Made by a program: the position numbers and the translations under genes. DNA of 64,000 nt from contig NZ_CP102285.1 of the NCBI RefSeq assembly GCF_025151045.1, positions 4,402,001 to 4,466,000 of the forward strand, in the 5' to 3' direction. Below the pieces are notes generated by a model. That model did no database searches and was not told where the DNA came from. It saw nothing but the letters and a program-made list of their open reading frames with translations. Below, one piece after another: positions 16,722-27,438 of the stretch (position 1 is its first letter; the number at the start of each line of letters is the position of its first letter). Origin of the DNA: Parabacteroides johnsonii DSM 18315 (GTDB taxonomy: Bacteria > Bacteroidota > Bacteroidia > Bacteroidales > Tannerellaceae).

Positions 16722-16818
16722 TCCCTTCGCCGGCATTACCCGTCCAGGTTCAATGGGTATGATCTCAGCCTGCCTTCCTGTTTCTTGGGCGTCATTCCGG
16801 CAAGCACCCCCTTATATT
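16722..16818 (-). ncRNA. TPP riboswitch (THI element)
   Basis: Reading the minus strand, the element shows GGGGGTGC, then GCAGGCTGAGATCATACCC, then GAACCTGGACGGGTAATGCC, then GGCGAAGGGA, the conserved THI-box order with the CTGAGA pyrimidine-binding loop and the ACCTG / GGGTAAT pyrophosphate-binding region. It starts a few bases after a promoter match and ends 75 bases before the receptor start codon. High TPP is expected to shut off the receptor-transporter-kinase operon. Confidence 0.95.
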
Positions 16819-16825
16819 CGAGGGG

Positions 16826-16857
16826 CAAAGGAACGAAAAAAACGGGTAATGATCAAA
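16826..16857 (-). promoter_or_regulatory. promoter of the thiamine uptake operon
   Basis: On the minus strand, TTTG (16854-16857) lies 20 bases from TTCCTTTG (16826-16833), which differs from the TAnnTTTG consensus by one base. Transcription would begin about where the riboswitch begins. Confidence 0.6.
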
Positions 16858-17067
16858 TACTTTAGGATGGCTACACCAAAAGAAGACCTTTTTTCGATAT
16901 TTTCTTCCTTTCGTATTATCATTTCGATAGACCAAGAGGATATTTGCTATCAAATAGAATGTTAAAAAATATTACCCTTGCGGGTAATTTCCAAAAGATG
17001 CCCTATTAATTCGAATTAGATGGGATAGGGGTGTCATTTTGATAATAAACCATTACCGAGGATATAA

Positions 17068-17208
17068 GGAGGTGGGTCAAAATCTCTTTGTCCCCGCACT
17101 AGATGCGGGGTCGCAAAAGGACAGGCCTTATCAATCAGGTTTTTATAGGGCCGGTTTTAATACGATCCCGCGAGGGGCGCGGGAACAGGATAGTTTCGAC
17201 ACACCTCC
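17068..17208. repeat. MITE-like palindromic repeat, long copy
   Basis: A 141-base element bounded by imperfect inverted ends: GGAGGTGGGTC at 17068-17078 and GACACACCTCC at 17198-17208, one mismatch, continuing inward as AAAATCTCTTTGTCCCCGC and GCGGGAACAGGATAGTTTC. Two inner hairpins are present (CCCCGCACTAGATGCGGGG; CCCGCGAGGGGCGCGGG). The ends match the element at 30566-30655. No reading frame of substance is present. The surrounding gap from 16858 to 17245 shows nothing else. Confidence 0.7.
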
Positions 17209-17245
17209 AATAAACCCCAGAATATGCAGAAAAAATATATATTTA

Positions 17246-17276
17246 TTTGAAAACTCACTGATTATTTGTATATTTG
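17246..17276 (+). promoter_or_regulatory. promoter of the rimP-nusA-infB operon
   Basis: TTTG at 17246-17249, a 19-base spacer, then TATATTTG at 17269-17276: an exact match to the Bacteroidetes housekeeping promoter. The ATG of rimP follows 60 bases after the -7 element. Confidence 0.8.
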
Positions 17277-17336
17277 CGGACGATTAAGCGAAGATGAGGA
17301 GGGGGCGGGCAGTCCCCTTCTTTTGTTCTTAACTGT

Positions 17337-17810
17337 ATGTATATGATTGAAAAGGACGTGATAAGTCGGTTGGTAGAAGAAAAATTAGCTTCTTCCGGCA
17401 ATTATTTAGTAGATGTAGTAATTAAACCAGGTAACCTGATTATCATAGAAATAGATAATGATGAGGGTGTTTGTATCGATGACTGCGCGGAGTTGAGCCG
17501 CTATGTGGAAGGTCACCTGGATCGGGATGTGGAGGACTTCGAGCTGGAAGTCGGCTCCGCTGGTATAACTTCTCCGTTTAAAGTGCTTCGCCAATATGTG
17601 AAAAATATAGGCAACGAAGTGGAAATGCTGCTTAAAAGCGGTACGAAGTTGACCGGTGTATTGAAGTCGGCTGACGAGAACGGGGTGGTAGTCACTGTTG
17701 AAAAACAAGTGAAACCCGAAGGAGCCAAGCGTAAAGTGACTGTCCAGGAAGATCAGTCATATACATTCGATGAAATAAAATATACAAAATACCTAATAAG
17801 ATTCAAGTAA
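17337..17810 (+). CDS. rimP: ribosome maturation factor RimP
   Basis: A 157-residue cytoplasmic factor for 30S subunit assembly. The N-terminal alpha/beta domain has NLIIIEIDNDEGVCIDDCAELSRYVE, followed by FELEVGSAGITSPFKVLRQY, where the family usually has EVSSPG, then a C-terminal SH3-like domain (TGVLKSADENGVVVTV). Two closely spaced starts exist (17337 and 17343); the first ATG is used here and the second gives MIEKDVISRL. It opens the conserved rimP-nusA-infB operon behind a perfect promoter, and nusA follows by 9 bases. Confidence 0.93.
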   Translation: MYMIEKDVISRLVEEKLASSGNYLVDVVIKPGNLIIIEIDNDEGVCIDDCAELSRYVEGHLDRDVEDFELEVGSAGITSPFKVLRQYVKNIGNEVEMLLKSGTKLTGVLKSADENGVVVTVEKQVKPEGAKRKVTVQEDQSYTFDEIKYTKYLIRFK

Positions 17811-17819
17811 ATAAAGATT

Positions 17820-19094
17820 ATGGCCAAGAAAGAGGAAACAATCAGTATGATTGACACACTTGCTGAGTTCAAGGAGTTGAAAAATATAGATAAGGATACG
17901 ATGATCAGCGTGTTGGAAGACTCATTCCGCAACGTGATCGCTAAAATGTTCGGTACGGATGAAAATTACGACGTAATTATCAACCCGGAAAAAGGTGACT
18001 TCGAGATCTGGAGAAACCGTACGGTTGTCGCCGATGACGAACTGGAAGATGAGAATCTTCAGCTGACACTGACCGAGGCCCGTAAGATCGATGCCGACTG
18101 TGAAGTGGGCGAAGAGGTAACCGACGAAGTGCATTTTGCCGATTTCGGACGTCGTGCCATTCTGAACCTGCGCCAGACGCTGGCTTCAAAGATACTTGAA
18201 TTGCAGAAAGACAGCTTGTTTGCTAAATATAAAGACAAAATCGGCAATATCATCGCTGCCGATGTTTACCAGGTATGGAAGAAAGAGATCCTGTTGTTGG
18301 ACGACGAGGGTAATGAGTTGCTGCTCCCGAAAACAGAACAGATCCCGACAGACTTTTACCGTAAAGGTGAAACTGTACGTGCTATCGTACAGCGGGTGGA
18401 CAACTACAACAACAATCCGAAGATCATCCTTTCCCGTACAGACAAATTATTCTTGCAGCGTTTGTTCGAACTTGAAGTGCCGGAAATCAACGATGGCCTG
18501 ATCACCATCAAGGCGATTGCCCGTATTCCGGGAGAGAGAGCAAAAATTGCCGTCGAGTCGTACGATGACCGTATCGACCCGGTTGGCGCTTGCGTCGGAA
18601 TGAAAGGTTCCCGTATTCACGGTATCGTTCGCGAGCTGAGAAACGAGAACATCGATGTTATTAATTATACATCTAATATATCGCTGTTTATCCAGCGTGC
18701 ATTAAGCCCGGCAAAAATTTCCTCTATACGAGTGAATGAAGAAGAACGTAAGGCAGAGGTTTATCTTCATCCTGATGAGGTTTCATTGGCTATCGGTAAA
18801 GGTGGTTTGAATATCAAGCTTGCCTGTATGCTGACCGAATATGCCATCGATGTTTTCCGAGATCTGGAAGGTGCAGATGAAGAGGATATCTATTTGGATG
18901 AATTCTCGGATGAAATCGACAGCTGGGTAATCGAAGCACTGAAGAATATCGGGTGCTACACGGCGAAGAGCGTATTGGCTATGAGCCGCGAAGAGATTAT
19001 AGAACGTGCCGACCTCGAAGAACAGACTGTTGACGAGGTACTTGCTATTTTATCTGCCGAATTTGAAGAAGAACAGGATGAAACCCAGGAATAA
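17820..19094 (+). CDS. nusA: transcription termination/antitermination factor NusA
   Basis: A 424-residue RNA polymerase-binding factor that controls pausing, termination and antitermination. Domains in order: an N-terminal polymerase-binding region (to about 125), an S1 domain ([25 protein letters not shown] ends it near residue 206), KH1 with [13 protein letters not shown] near 257, KH2 with [12 protein letters not shown] near 323, and a helix-hairpin-helix acidic tail ending in EEEQDETQE. Length is usual for Bacteroidetes NusA. It lies between rimP and infB with short gaps, as in most bacteria. Confidence 0.95.
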   Translation: MAKKEETISMIDTLAEFKELKNIDKDTMISVLEDSFRNVIAKMFGTDENYDVIINPEKGDFEIWRNRTVVADDELEDENLQLTLTEARKIDADCEVGEEVTDEVHFADFGRRAILNLRQTLASKILELQKDSLFAKYKDKIGNIIAADVYQVWKKEILLLDDEGNELLLPKTEQIPTDFYRKGETVRAIVQRVDNYNNNPKIILSRTDKLFLQRLFELEVPEINDGLITIKAIARIPGERAKIAVESYDDRIDPVGACVGMKGSRIHGIVRELRNENIDVINYTSNISLFIQRALSPAKISSIRVNEEERKAEVYLHPDEVSLAIGKGGLNIKLACMLTEYAIDVFRDLEGADEEDIYLDEFSDEIDSWVIEALKNIGCYTAKSVLAMSREEIIERADLEEQTVDEVLAILSAEFEEEQDETQE

Positions 19095-19114
19095 GTATTA
19101 CGACAAAGTTTGAT

Positions 19115-22102
19115 ATGCCCATAAAATTAATACAAGTACAAAGGAAATTAAATGTAGGAATCAACACGGTTGTTGAGTTTCTACGCAAGAAAGGGTTCGA
19201 GGTTGAGGATAACAATCCCAACACGCGAATCGGTGATGAACAGTATGCTTTGCTCGTAAAAGAGTTTGGAAAAGATTTACCGAACGGCGGACGTGAGCGT
19301 GAGCGGGTCGTGCCCGAACGTCCTCACAGGGAAGCTTCTTCTGTGAAAGAAGAAAAGAGTTCGGAAATAAAGACTGTAATACCGGAAGAATTCAAGCCTA
19401 AAATTGTGACAAAGGGCCGGATTGATCTGGACAGATCGCATAAAAAAGTGCAGGAGGTACAGCATCAGCCTGTTTCCGCTCCTGTGGAAAAGAAAGTGGA
19501 GAAGCCTGTGGAGGCGACCTCTGCTACAAAAACTGCTGAAGCTCCGGTTCAGGAGGTGAAAGCCCCTGAAGCAAAAGCTCCCGAAGTGAAGGAACCTGAG
19601 GCAAAAATGCCTGAAGTGAAAGTCCCGGAAGTGAAACAGCAGCCTGAGGAGATAAAAGAAGAAAAAGTTATAGTAGTGGAAAAGGAACCAGCAGAAGTGA
19701 TTAAACCGGAGCCTGTACAGGAGCCGAAAGCTGCAAATGTAGAGTCAACGACCGTGACCGCGGAACCGGCAGCACCTGCCGGCAACGGTTCGGAGGAAGA
19801 ATTATTCCGGTTGAATACTCCGAAGTTCGAGTCGAAAATCAAGGTAACAGGGAAGATAGACCTGAACGCGTTGAATCAGTCTACCCGTCCGAAGAAAAAG
19901 ACGAAGGAGGAACGCAAGAAAGAGCGTGAAGACAAGCGAGAGAAGTTCGCCGGTAACAAGCCGGGGCAACAGTCGGGTAACGGGCCTTTCAACAAGGGAC
20001 CGAAAGACGGAACGGCAAGACCCGGTGCTCCTGTCAAACCGGGAGAAGGTGGTGCGGATGCAAAGAAAAAACGTAACCGTATCAAGAAAGACCGCGTAGA
20101 CGTGAACAATACGCCGGGAACCAACGCACGTCCGTCTCGTCCGAACGACGATCGCAAGCCACGCCTGCGCAAGCCGGTGAAGGCGGAGATCAGCGAGGAA
20201 GATGTACAGAAGCAGGTAAAGGAAACCCTGGCCCGTCTGACCAACAAGGGGAATAAAAATAATAAAGGTGCCAAGTACCGTCGCGACAAACGCGATGCCA
20301 TCCAGAAGCGTGAACACGAACTGATGGAACAGGAAGAAATGGAAAGCAAGGTATTGAAGCTGACCGAATTCGTGACAGCCAACGACCTCGCCAACATGAT
20401 GGATGTTCCGGTTACACAGGTTATTGCGACTTGTATGAGTATCGGTATCATGGTTTCCATCAATCAACGTCTGGATGCGGAAACAATTAATATCGTAGCC
20501 GAAGAGTTTGGCTTCAAGACTGAATATGTAAGTGCCGAAGTGGTGGAAGCCATTAAGGCCGATGAAGAAGACGACAACGAAGAAGATTGGGTGGCGCGTC
20601 CTCCTATCGTGACTGTGATGGGACACGTTGACCATGGTAAGACTTCTTTGCTGGATAACATCCGTAATGCAAATGTTATTGCCGGTGAAGCCGGAGGTAT
20701 CACGCAGCACATCGGTGCTTACAACGTGAAGTTGCAGAGCGGACGCCGTATCACGTTCCTGGATACGCCGGGTCACGAGGCCTTTACCGCTATGCGTGCC
20801 CGTGGTGCCAAGGTGACGGATATCGCGATTATTATTGTGGCTGCCGACGATAATGTCATGCCGCAGACTGTCGAAGCGATTAACCATGCTTCGGCTGCCG
20901 GTGTGCCTATCGTGTTTGCTATCAATAAGATAGATAAGCCGCATGCTAATCCCGACAAGATCAAGGAGGAACTGGCTAATATGAATTACCTGGTTGAAGA
21001 CTGGGGCGGTAAGTATCAGAGCCAGGAAATTTCTGCCAAGAAGGGTATGGGTGTAGAGGACCTGTTGGAAAAAGTATTGCTGGAAGCTGACTTGCTCGAC
21101 TTGAAGGCTAATCCGAAGAGACGTGCCGTTGGCTCCATCATCGAGTCTTCGCTCGACAAAGGACGTGGATATGTTTCTACCGTGCTGGTTGAAAACGGAA
21201 CGTTGAAGGTCGGTGATATCGTATTGGCCGGAACTCATTTCGGTCGTGTAAAAGCGATGTTCAACGAACGTAACCAGCGTATCGAAAAGGCTGGTCCGTC
21301 CGAACCGGCGCTGATCCTCGGTCTGAACGGTGCTCCGCAGGCCGGCGATACGTTCAACGTACTGGAGACAGATCAGGAAGCCCGTGAAATTGCCAACCGC
21401 CGCGAACAGTTGCAGCGCGAGTTGGGTCTGCGTACGCAGAAGATGCTTACATTGGATGATATCGGTCGCCGTATCGCAGTCGGCAACTTCCAGGAACTGA
21501 ACGTGATCGTGAAGGGTGACGTGGACGGTTCGGTAGAAGCGTTGTCAGACTCTCTGATCCGTCTGTCTACAGAGGAAATCCAGGTGAATGTGATCCATAA
21601 GGCTGTCGGCCAGATTTCCGAATCGGATGTCGTACTGGCTGCCGCTTCCGATGCGATCATCATCGGGTTCCAGGTGCGTCCGGCATTGCCTGCACGTCGT
21701 CTGGCAGAGAAAGAAGGAGTCGAAATCCGTCTGTATTCGATCATCTACGATGCGATTGAAGAAGTGAAGAGTGCTATGGAAGGTATGCTTTCACCGGAAA
21801 TCAAGGAAGAGATCACGGCCAACGTGGAAGTGCTTCAGGTATTCAAGATCACGAAAGTGGGGACGATTGCCGGATGTATGGTACGTGAAGGTAAGATCAA
21901 GCGTTCGAATAAGGTGCGTGTGATCCGTGACGGTATCGTGGTCCATGCTGGTGAGCTGGAATCTTTGAAGCGTTTCAAAGACGATGTGAAAGAAGTGGTT
22001 GCCGGATTGGATTGCGGTTTGAACTTGGTGAACTACAATGATATCCAGGTGGGCGATATCATCGAGGCATACGAAGAAACGGAAATCAAGAAGACATTGT
22101 AA
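19115..22102 (+). CDS. infB: translation initiation factor IF-2
   Basis: A 995-residue GTPase that places initiator tRNA on the ribosome. The N-terminal domain (residues 1-60) is followed by a charged linker of about 350 residues with a run of P-E-V/A-K repeats near residues 145-190. The second N-domain begins [14 protein letters not shown]. The G domain has GHVDHGKTS near 502, [15 protein letters not shown] near 549, [10 protein letters not shown] near 604 and SAKKG for G5; domains II-IV follow to the C-terminal [12 protein letters not shown]. It is longer than the E. coli protein because of the linker. Part of the rimP-nusA-infB-cvpA operon. Confidence 0.97.
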   Translation: MPIKLIQVQRKLNVGINTVVEFLRKKGFEVEDNNPNTRIGDEQYALLVKEFGKDLPNGGRERERVVPERPHREASSVKEEKSSEIKTVIPEEFKPKIVTKGRIDLDRSHKKVQEVQHQPVSAPVEKKVEKPVEATSATKTAEAPVQEVKAPEAKAPEVKEPEAKMPEVKVPEVKQQPEEIKEEKVIVVEKEPAEVIKPEPVQEPKAANVESTTVTAEPAAPAGNGSEEELFRLNTPKFESKIKVTGKIDLNALNQSTRPKKKTKEERKKEREDKREKFAGNKPGQQSGNGPFNKGPKDGTARPGAPVKPGEGGADAKKKRNRIKKDRVDVNNTPGTNARPSRPNDDRKPRLRKPVKAEISEEDVQKQVKETLARLTNKGNKNNKGAKYRRDKRDAIQKREHELMEQEEMESKVLKLTEFVTANDLANMMDVPVTQVIATCMSIGIMVSINQRLDAETINIVAEEFGFKTEYVSAEVVEAIKADEEDDNEEDWVARPPIVTVMGHVDHGKTSLLDNIRNANVIAGEAGGITQHIGAYNVKLQSGRRITFLDTPGHEAFTAMRARGAKVTDIAIIIVAADDNVMPQTVEAINHASAAGVPIVFAINKIDKPHANPDKIKEELANMNYLVEDWGGKYQSQEISAKKGMGVEDLLEKVLLEADLLDLKANPKRRAVGSIIESSLDKGRGYVSTVLVENGTLKVGDIVLAGTHFGRVKAMFNERNQRIEKAGPSEPALILGLNGAPQAGDTFNVLETDQEAREIANRREQLQRELGLRTQKMLTLDDIGRRIAVGNFQELNVIVKGDVDGSVEALSDSLIRLSTEEIQVNVIHKAVGQISESDVVLAAASDAIIIGFQVRPALPARRLAEKEGVEIRLYSIIYDAIEEVKSAMEGMLSPEIKEEITANVEVLQVFKITKVGTIAGCMVREGKIKRSNKVRVIRDGIVVHAGELESLKRFKDDVKEVVAGLDCGLNLVNYNDIQVGDIIEAYEETEIKKTL

Positions 22103-22104
22103 AT

Positions 22105-22596
22105 ATGAACTGGTTGGACATTACATTGCTATGTCTGGCAGGAATAGGATTTGTGAAAGGCCTGTTTGATGGAGTCATCAAACAGGTTGTTTCGCTTATA
22201 GCCCTTTTGGTCGGGATCTTTTTTTGTACGAAGGCGGCACTCTGGTTGCGCGGATATATATTGGCATTGGGCTGGTTTCCCGAACAAGGGGTGACGGTGC
22301 TCAGCTACGTGGCGGGCTTTCTGCTGATCGTGGGTGTCATATTGCTGGCGGGTGAGATTCTGACTCGTGTCGTGGGGGCGACGCCGCTGAGTGTCCTGAA
22401 CCATCTGGCGGGCGGTGTCTTGGGATTTTGTTTTATGATGGCGTTTATCAGCCTTCTGCTGAACGGTATGGAGATGATAGACAAGGGATCGGTTCTGATC
22501 CCGCGTGGGGCAAAGGTCGAATCCCGTTTTTATAATTCAGTCAAAGAAATAATCCCAACCATTTACTTCCAAAATTTGTTTTTTAAGGAGGAATAG
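22105..22596 (+). CDS. CvpA-family membrane protein
   Basis: A 163-residue inner-membrane protein with four hydrophobic helices (about residues 5-20, 28-50, 62-85 and 100-122). The pattern NWLDITLLCLAGIGFVKGLFDGVIKQVVSL at the N-terminus is the CvpA signature; CvpA is named for colicin V production, and its usual role is in envelope physiology. It begins 2 bases after the infB stop codon, so it is likely co-transcribed. The last 35 residues form a short cytoplasmic or periplasmic tail. Confidence 0.85.
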   Translation: MNWLDITLLCLAGIGFVKGLFDGVIKQVVSLIALLVGIFFCTKAALWLRGYILALGWFPEQGVTVLSYVAGFLLIVGVILLAGEILTRVVGATPLSVLNHLAGGVLGFCFMMAFISLLLNGMEMIDKGSVLIPRGAKVESRFYNSVKEIIPTIYFQNLFFKEE

Positions 22597-22630
22597 GTTG
22601 CATAATTTGAACAATATATATTAATGTATA

Positions 22631-24076
22631 ATGGAAGATTCAAACGACATACTAAATGAGGTGACGACCGGTGACTATAAGTACGGATTCGTTACCGATA
22701 TAGATACGGAGGTGATTCATCGAGGATTGGACGAAGAGACTGTCCGTATTATCTCTGCCAAGAAGAATGAACCGGAATGGCTGCTTGAATTCCGCTTGAA
22801 AGCCTTCCGCCACTGGCAGACATTGGAGATGCCTGCTTGGCCTCACCTGAATATACCGCCGATCGACTATCAGGATATCATCTACTATGCCGCCCCGAAG
22901 AAGAAGGAGGGCCCGAAGAGCCTGGACGAGGTCGATCCGGAACTGATGAAAACTTTCGACAAGCTGGGTATCCCTTTACACGAACGTGCACAACTCAGTG
23001 GAATGGCGGTCGATGCCGTGATGGACAGCGTCTCTGTAAAGACGACGTTCAAGGAGACACTTGCCGAGAAAGGCATTATCTTCAGCTCTTTCAGCGAGGC
23101 TGTCCAGCATCATCCTGACTTGGTCCAGAAGTATCTGGGAAGTGTGGTCAGTTATCGTGATAACTTCTTTGCTGCATTGAACTCGGCGGTGTTCTCGGAC
23201 GGTTCGTTTGTCTATATCCCGAAAGGTGTGCGTTGCCCGATGGAGCTTTCCACTTACTTCCGTATCAATGCGGCTAATACCGGACAGTTCGAACGTACAT
23301 TGATCGTAGCGGATGATGAAGCCTACGTCAGCTATCTCGAAGGCTGTACCGCCCCAATGCGCGACGAGAACCAGCTTCATGCCGCTATTGTCGAAATCGT
23401 AGCGCACGAACGGGCCGAAGTAAAATATTCTACTGTCCAGAACTGGTATCCGGGCGATAAGGAAGGAAAGGGAGGAATCTACAACTTCGTGACTAAGCGC
23501 GGACTGTGCAAGGGCGAAGGAAGCAAGATCTCCTGGACACAGGTGGAGACCGGTTCCGCCATCACCTGGAAATATCCGAGTTGTATCCTGGCTGGTGATA
23601 ATTCGGTTGGTGAGTTCTACTCGGTGGCCGTCACCAACAATTACCAGCAGGCCGATACCGGTACGAAGATGATCCATCTCGGGCGGAATACCCGCAGTAC
23701 GATCGTCTCGAAGGGGATCTCCGCCGGACATAGCCAGAACAGCTATCGTGGCTTGGTGAAAGTTTCTCCCCGTGCCGAAGGTGCCCGTAACCATAGCCAG
23801 TGCGACAGCCTGTTGCTTAGTTCGACCTGTGGCGCCCATACCTTCCCCTATACCGATATCCAGAACGAAACGGCGGTAGTGGAACATGAAGCGACGACGA
23901 GCAAGATCAGCGAGGAGCAGTTGTTCTATTGCAGGCAGCGTGGTATCTCGGTGGAAGAAGCGGTCGGCCTGATTGTAAACGGATATGCCCGCGAGGTAAT
24001 GAACAAGCTTCCTATGGAATTTGCCGTGGAGGCCCAGAAGCTGTTGACCATTTCTTTAGAGGGAAGCGTAGGATGA
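22631..24076 (+). CDS. sufB: Fe-S cluster assembly protein SufB
   Basis: A 481-residue scaffold subunit of the SufBCD complex on which Fe-S clusters are built in the cytoplasm. The C-terminal beta-helix core is clear: [57 protein letters not shown] and [14 protein letters not shown]. The length fits SufB rather than SufD. It starts 34 bases after cvpA and is followed by sufC across a hairpin of tandem 7-base repeats that begins within its stop codon. Neighbouring sufC and sufD confirm the call. Confidence 0.96.
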   Translation: MEDSNDILNEVTTGDYKYGFVTDIDTEVIHRGLDEETVRIISAKKNEPEWLLEFRLKAFRHWQTLEMPAWPHLNIPPIDYQDIIYYAAPKKKEGPKSLDEVDPELMKTFDKLGIPLHERAQLSGMAVDAVMDSVSVKTTFKETLAEKGIIFSSFSEAVQHHPDLVQKYLGSVVSYRDNFFAALNSAVFSDGSFVYIPKGVRCPMELSTYFRINAANTGQFERTLIVADDEAYVSYLEGCTAPMRDENQLHAAIVEIVAHERAEVKYSTVQNWYPGDKEGKGGIYNFVTKRGLCKGEGSKISWTQVETGSAITWKYPSCILAGDNSVGEFYSVAVTNNYQQADTGTKMIHLGRNTRSTIVSKGISAGHSQNSYRGLVKVSPRAEGARNHSQCDSLLLSSTCGAHTFPYTDIQNETAVVEHEATTSKISEEQLFYCRQRGISVEEAVGLIVNGYAREVMNKLPMEFAVEAQKLLTISLEGSVG

Positions 24077-24139
24077 TTTATGATTTATGATTTATGATTT
24101 ATGCGTTGATGATAAATCATAAATCATAAATCATAAATC
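24075..24139. repeat. 28-pair hairpin of TGATTTA repeats between sufB and sufC
   Basis: The arms at 24075-24102 and 24112-24139 are exact reverse complements, each built from four 7-base TGATTTA units, with a nine-base loop. The left arm starts inside the sufB stop codon. A further ATAAATCATAAATTATAAA follows up to the sufC start. The structure could slow or partly stop transcription into sufCD, or guard the sufB message end. Confidence 0.8.
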
Positions 24140-24163
24140 GCATAAATCATAAATTATAAAGTT

Positions 24164-24919
24164 ATGTTAGAGATAAAAAATTTACATGCCAATATCAATG
24201 GCAAAGAAATATTGAAAGGGATCAACCTTTCTGTCAAGGCGGGTGAGGTACACGCTATTATGGGGCCGAACGGTTCCGGAAAAAGTACCTTGAGCAGTGT
24301 GTTGGTCGGTAATCCGGCATTCGATGTAACGGAAGGGGAGGTGATCTTCAATGGTAAGAACCTGCTGGATCTCGAACCGGAAGATCGTAGTCGCGAAGGT
24401 ATTTTTCTGAGTTTTCAGTATCCGGTGGAGATTCCGGGGGTCAGCATGGTGAACTTCATGCGTGCCGCTCTGAACGAACATCGTAAATACAAAGGACTGG
24501 AACCTGTATCGGCTACCGATTTCCTGAAACTGATGCGTGAGAAGCGTGCGATTGTCGAACTAGACAATAAGCTGGCGAGCCGCAGCGTGAACGAAGGGTT
24601 TTCGGGCGGTGAGAAGAAGCGGAACGAAATTTTCCAGATGGCGATGTTGGAACCGAAGCTGGCGATTCTCGATGAAACGGACAGCGGTTTGGATATCGAT
24701 GCCCTCCGTATCGTGGCAAATGGTGTGAACCAATTGCGTACACCTGAGAATGCGGCTATCGTTATCACGCACTATCAGCGTCTGCTGGATTATATCAAGC
24801 CTGATGTTGTACATGTCCTCTACAAAGGACGTATCGTCAAGACAGCCGGTCCCGAACTGGCCCTCGAGCTCGAAGAAAAAGGTTACGACTGGATCAAGAA
24901 AGAGATGGGAGATGAGTGA
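24164..24919 (+). CDS. sufC: Fe-S assembly ATPase SufC
   Basis: A 251-residue ABC-type ATPase, soluble, that drives the SufBCD scaffold. Walker [10 protein letters not shown] near residue 34, Q-loop in [11 protein letters not shown] near 85, the SufC-type signature SGGEKKRNE near 147, Walker [16 protein letters not shown] near 166, and the switch His in ITHYQR near 204 are all present. The DETDSGLD form is diagnostic for SufC. Its 3' end overlaps the start of sufD. Confidence 0.97.
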   Translation: MLEIKNLHANINGKEILKGINLSVKAGEVHAIMGPNGSGKSTLSSVLVGNPAFDVTEGEVIFNGKNLLDLEPEDRSREGIFLSFQYPVEIPGVSMVNFMRAALNEHRKYKGLEPVSATDFLKLMREKRAIVELDNKLASRSVNEGFSGGEKKRNEIFQMAMLEPKLAILDETDSGLDIDALRIVANGVNQLRTPENAAIVITHYQRLLDYIKPDVVHVLYKGRIVKTAGPELALELEEKGYDWIKKEMGDE

Positions 24920-26264
24920 CATGAAGGCTGAACAACAATATATTGATCTTTTCACCCGCTATGAGGACCTGATCCGTCGCCATGCCTCAGGCGTGCAGAA
25001 TGCACCCCGCACACAGGCTTTGGCTGATTTGGAGCGGTTGGGCTTTCCGACGGTGAAGAGTGAAGATTATAAATATACCGATGTGGCCCAGGCTTTTGCT
25101 CCGGACTATGGGGTGAATATCAATCGTCTCGATATCCCGGTCAATCCGTATGACGTATTCCGTTGTGACGTCCCCAACCTGAGTACTTCTCTTTATTTTG
25201 TGGTGAACGATACTTTCTATGACAAGATGTTGCCGAAAGCCCATCTTCCCGAAGGCGTTTATGCCGGGGGGATGCGTACTTTCATGGAGAAATATCCCGA
25301 AGTAGCCTCCCGTTATTACGGTAAAGCGGCTCCGACCGGTAAGGATGGTATCGTTGCTTTGAACACGATGCTGGCTCAGGATGGTTTTGTGGTCTATGTG
25401 CCGGAAGGTGTCGTTGTGGAGCGTCCGATCCAATTGGTGAATATTTTCCGTAGTGATGTGGACACGATGGCGAATCGCCGTATCCTGGTGATTATGGAGG
25501 CCCGTTCGGAAGCCAAACTGCTGGTGTGCGACCATAGCATCGACGATGTCAAGTTCTTAGCGACACAGGTTGTCGAAATTTTTGCGGGCGAAGGCGCCTT
25601 CTTCGATTACTACGACCTCGAAGAGAGCAGCGTGTCAACTACTCGTTTTGCCTCCGTACATGTGAAGCAGGAAGCGGGAAGTAATGTTTTGGTGAATGGT
25701 ATCACACTGAATAACGGCCTTACCCGTAATAACTATTATATCGAGCTGAACGGCGAACAGGCTGAAGCGACTTTGTGCGGTATGTCGATCCTGGATAAGG
25801 AACAGCAGCTGGACACCTACAGCCATATTACGCATGCCGTACCTTATTGCACCAGCAACGAGCTGTTCAAGAATGTCTTGGATGACCATGCGGTCGGTGC
25901 GTTCAGCGGCCGTATCTTAGTGAAGGAAGATGCACAGAAGACAGCGGCCTATCAGACGAATCGCAATCTTTGCGCGACCCGTGAAGCCCGCATGTACAGC
26001 AAGCCCCAGTTGGAAATCTATGCCGACGATGTGAAATGTTCGCATGGTATGACCACCGGACAGTTGGACGAAAACGCCTTGTTCTATATGCAGAGCCGCG
26101 GCATTCCTCGTGATGAGGCACGCATGTTACTGAGTGTAGCTTTCACCTCGGATGTGATTGACTATGTACGTCTGGATGCCTTAAAAGACCGTCTGCACAA
26201 ATTGGTAGAAAAACGTTTTCGCGGAGAACTGGCGAGATGCGCCGGTTGTCGGATTTGTAAATAA
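24912..26264 (+). CDS. sufD: Fe-S cluster assembly protein SufD
   Basis: A 450-residue SufB paralogue and partner of SufB and SufC. It shows [13 protein letters not shown] at the N-terminus (DYKYT is typical), the beta-helix core, and the C-terminal signature [24 protein letters not shown] with [11 protein letters not shown]. The start at 24912 overlaps the sufC stop by eight bases (ATGAGTGA), implying coupled translation; an ATG at 24921 is an alternative. The C-terminus carries CAGCRICK, an uncommon Cys cluster. Confidence 0.94.
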   Translation: MSDMKAEQQYIDLFTRYEDLIRRHASGVQNAPRTQALADLERLGFPTVKSEDYKYTDVAQAFAPDYGVNINRLDIPVNPYDVFRCDVPNLSTSLYFVVNDTFYDKMLPKAHLPEGVYAGGMRTFMEKYPEVASRYYGKAAPTGKDGIVALNTMLAQDGFVVYVPEGVVVERPIQLVNIFRSDVDTMANRRILVIMEARSEAKLLVCDHSIDDVKFLATQVVEIFAGEGAFFDYYDLEESSVSTTRFASVHVKQEAGSNVLVNGITLNNGLTRNNYYIELNGEQAEATLCGMSILDKEQQLDTYSHITHAVPYCTSNELFKNVLDDHAVGAFSGRILVKEDAQKTAAYQTNRNLCATREARMYSKPQLEIYADDVKCSHGMTTGQLDENALFYMQSRGIPRDEARMLLSVAFTSDVIDYVRLDALKDRLHKLVEKRFRGELARCAGCRICK

Positions 26265-26273
26265 GAATAACAT

Positions 26274-26654
26274 ATGCAATTGACTCATATCGCTATTTGG
26301 ACGAATGAACTGGAACGTTCGCGTGATTTTTATATCAAGTATTTCAACGGGAAAAGCAACGAGAAATATGTGAACCCGAAGAAAGGCTTTGCCTCCTATT
26401 TCGTAACCTTCGAAGGAGGAGCTTCGCTTGAAATCATGCAGCGGACCGATATTACCAGAGAAACGGCAGACGTGTTCATCGGACTTGCCCATTTTGCCTT
26501 TTCTACCGGATCGAAAGAGAAGGTGGATGTCATGATTGAACGGTTCCGTTCGGACGGCTACAAGATCGTAGGTGAGCCGCGTACCACAGGAGACGGCTAC
26601 TATGAAGGGGCTGTTTTGGACCCGGATGGTAATATTGTCGAGGTGATCGCTTGA
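26274..26654 (+). CDS. VOC-superfamily (glyoxalase-like) protein
   Basis: A 126-residue vicinal-oxygen-chelate domain: MQLTHIAIWTNELERSRDFYIKYF opens the first beta-alpha-beta-beta-beta unit, with His5 as a metal ligand; ASLEIMQ gives a Glu ligand, and the second unit has LAHFAFSTGS and ends VLDPDGNIVEVI with the final Glu. The set of ligands suggests a metal enzyme such as a lactoylglutathione lyase-like or resistance-type protein; the substrate is not known. It follows sufD by 9 bases and is likely co-transcribed. A terminator follows at 26702. Confidence 0.82.
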   Translation: MQLTHIAIWTNELERSRDFYIKYFNGKSNEKYVNPKKGFASYFVTFEGGASLEIMQRTDITRETADVFIGLAHFAFSTGSKEKVDVMIERFRSDGYKIVGEPRTTGDGYYEGAVLDPDGNIVEVIA

Positions 26655-26701
26655 AGGAAACGTCCCGGGGGAAATATTGCCGGATACAGACAAATATAGA
26701 A

Positions 26702-26775
26702 GGGCACCGGATTATGCAGACATTATGGATAAGATAAGTTTGCGTGATCCGGCGCTCTTTTTATTTTTTACATTC
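26702..26775 (+). terminator. rho-independent terminator of the suf operon
   Basis: GCACCGGAT at 26704-26712 pairs with ATCCGGCGC at 26747-26755 (one mismatch) and is followed by TCTTTTTATTTTTT. It lies between the VOC gene and the convergent sigma gene ending at 26817. Confidence 0.7.
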
Positions 26776-26816
26776 GGATAAAAGATTGGTGGTCGAATGT
26801 GGACGGAAGGATCGGA

Positions 26817-27386
26817 TTAATTCATGTAGGATAAGAATGCAAATAATGGAATGTAGTCTTTCAGGTTGATATGTAACTTTTTTAAGGCTTGGGTGATGTG
26901 GTATTCCACGCCTTTGGTAGTCATACCGAGTGTTTCCGCTATCTCTTTGTAAGGTTTGTTTTCGTAGCGGCTCATGATGAAAATACGGCGGGTCTGTTCG
27001 GGCAGGGTGGCCAATGTCTTGTTCACGATCTCTTGCGCCTCGGCTGTAAACAGTTCTTCCGGATCGCAGGCTTCGAGGGTGGAAATGCGGGTGTTCAGTT
27101 CCCATTCGGCATGATTCTTCAGGTGTTCGCTGGCATCTTCCCTGACTTGTATATGTTGCAGGTAGTTGATGCATTTGTTTTTGATGATCGTGAGTATATA
27201 GGCCGGAACATTGGAATCGGCCTTTAGCGTGTTACGGTTTTCCCAGTATTGCATCAGTGCCTCTATGGTGAAATCTTCGGCAACGGCCATATCCCTCACA
27301 TACATATTCGCAAAGCGGATGAACCGTCCTTGATAATCTGCGAATAATTGATTGAAAGCCTTTAAATCTGTTGAATATTCCATCAC
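26817..27386 (-). CDS. ECF RNA polymerase sigma factor
   Basis: A 189-residue ECF sigma factor of the type expanded in Bacteroidetes. Region 2 reads FIRFANMYVRDMAVAEDFTIEALMQYWENR; region 4 reads LPEQTRRIFIMSRYENKPYKEIAETLGMTTKGVEYHITQALKKL, the helix-turn-helix that binds the -35-like element. It starts at MMEYS or one codon later. Most such sigma genes in glycan loci have a FecR anti-sigma gene next to them; none is adjacent here. It stands at the end of the minus-strand block of glycan genes but may control genes elsewhere. Confidence 0.88.
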   Translation of the reverse strand: MMEYSTDLKAFNQLFADYQGRFIRFANMYVRDMAVAEDFTIEALMQYWENRNTLKADSNVPAYILTIIKNKCINYLQHIQVREDASEHLKNHAEWELNTRISTLEACDPEELFTAEAQEIVNKTLATLPEQTRRIFIMSRYENKPYKEIAETLGMTTKGVEYHITQALKKLHINLKDYIPLFAFLSYMN

Positions 27387-27438
27387 TCCCTATCGATTAG
27401 CGTGTAAATATAGTAAAAATTTAAAGGAAAAACGATAC

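Noticed and set aside
17039-17287. An 82-codon frame over the palindromic repeat
   Set aside because: It runs through both hairpins and the rimP promoter and has no sensible composition.
19802-21238. A 478-codon minus-strand frame
   Set aside because: It is antisense to infB, whose GTPase motifs are certain; the translated sequence shows no family features.
24075-24160. Possible CRISPR or phage attachment site in the TGATTTA repeats
   Set aside because: The units are 7 bases without spacers and form a simple hairpin in the suf operon.
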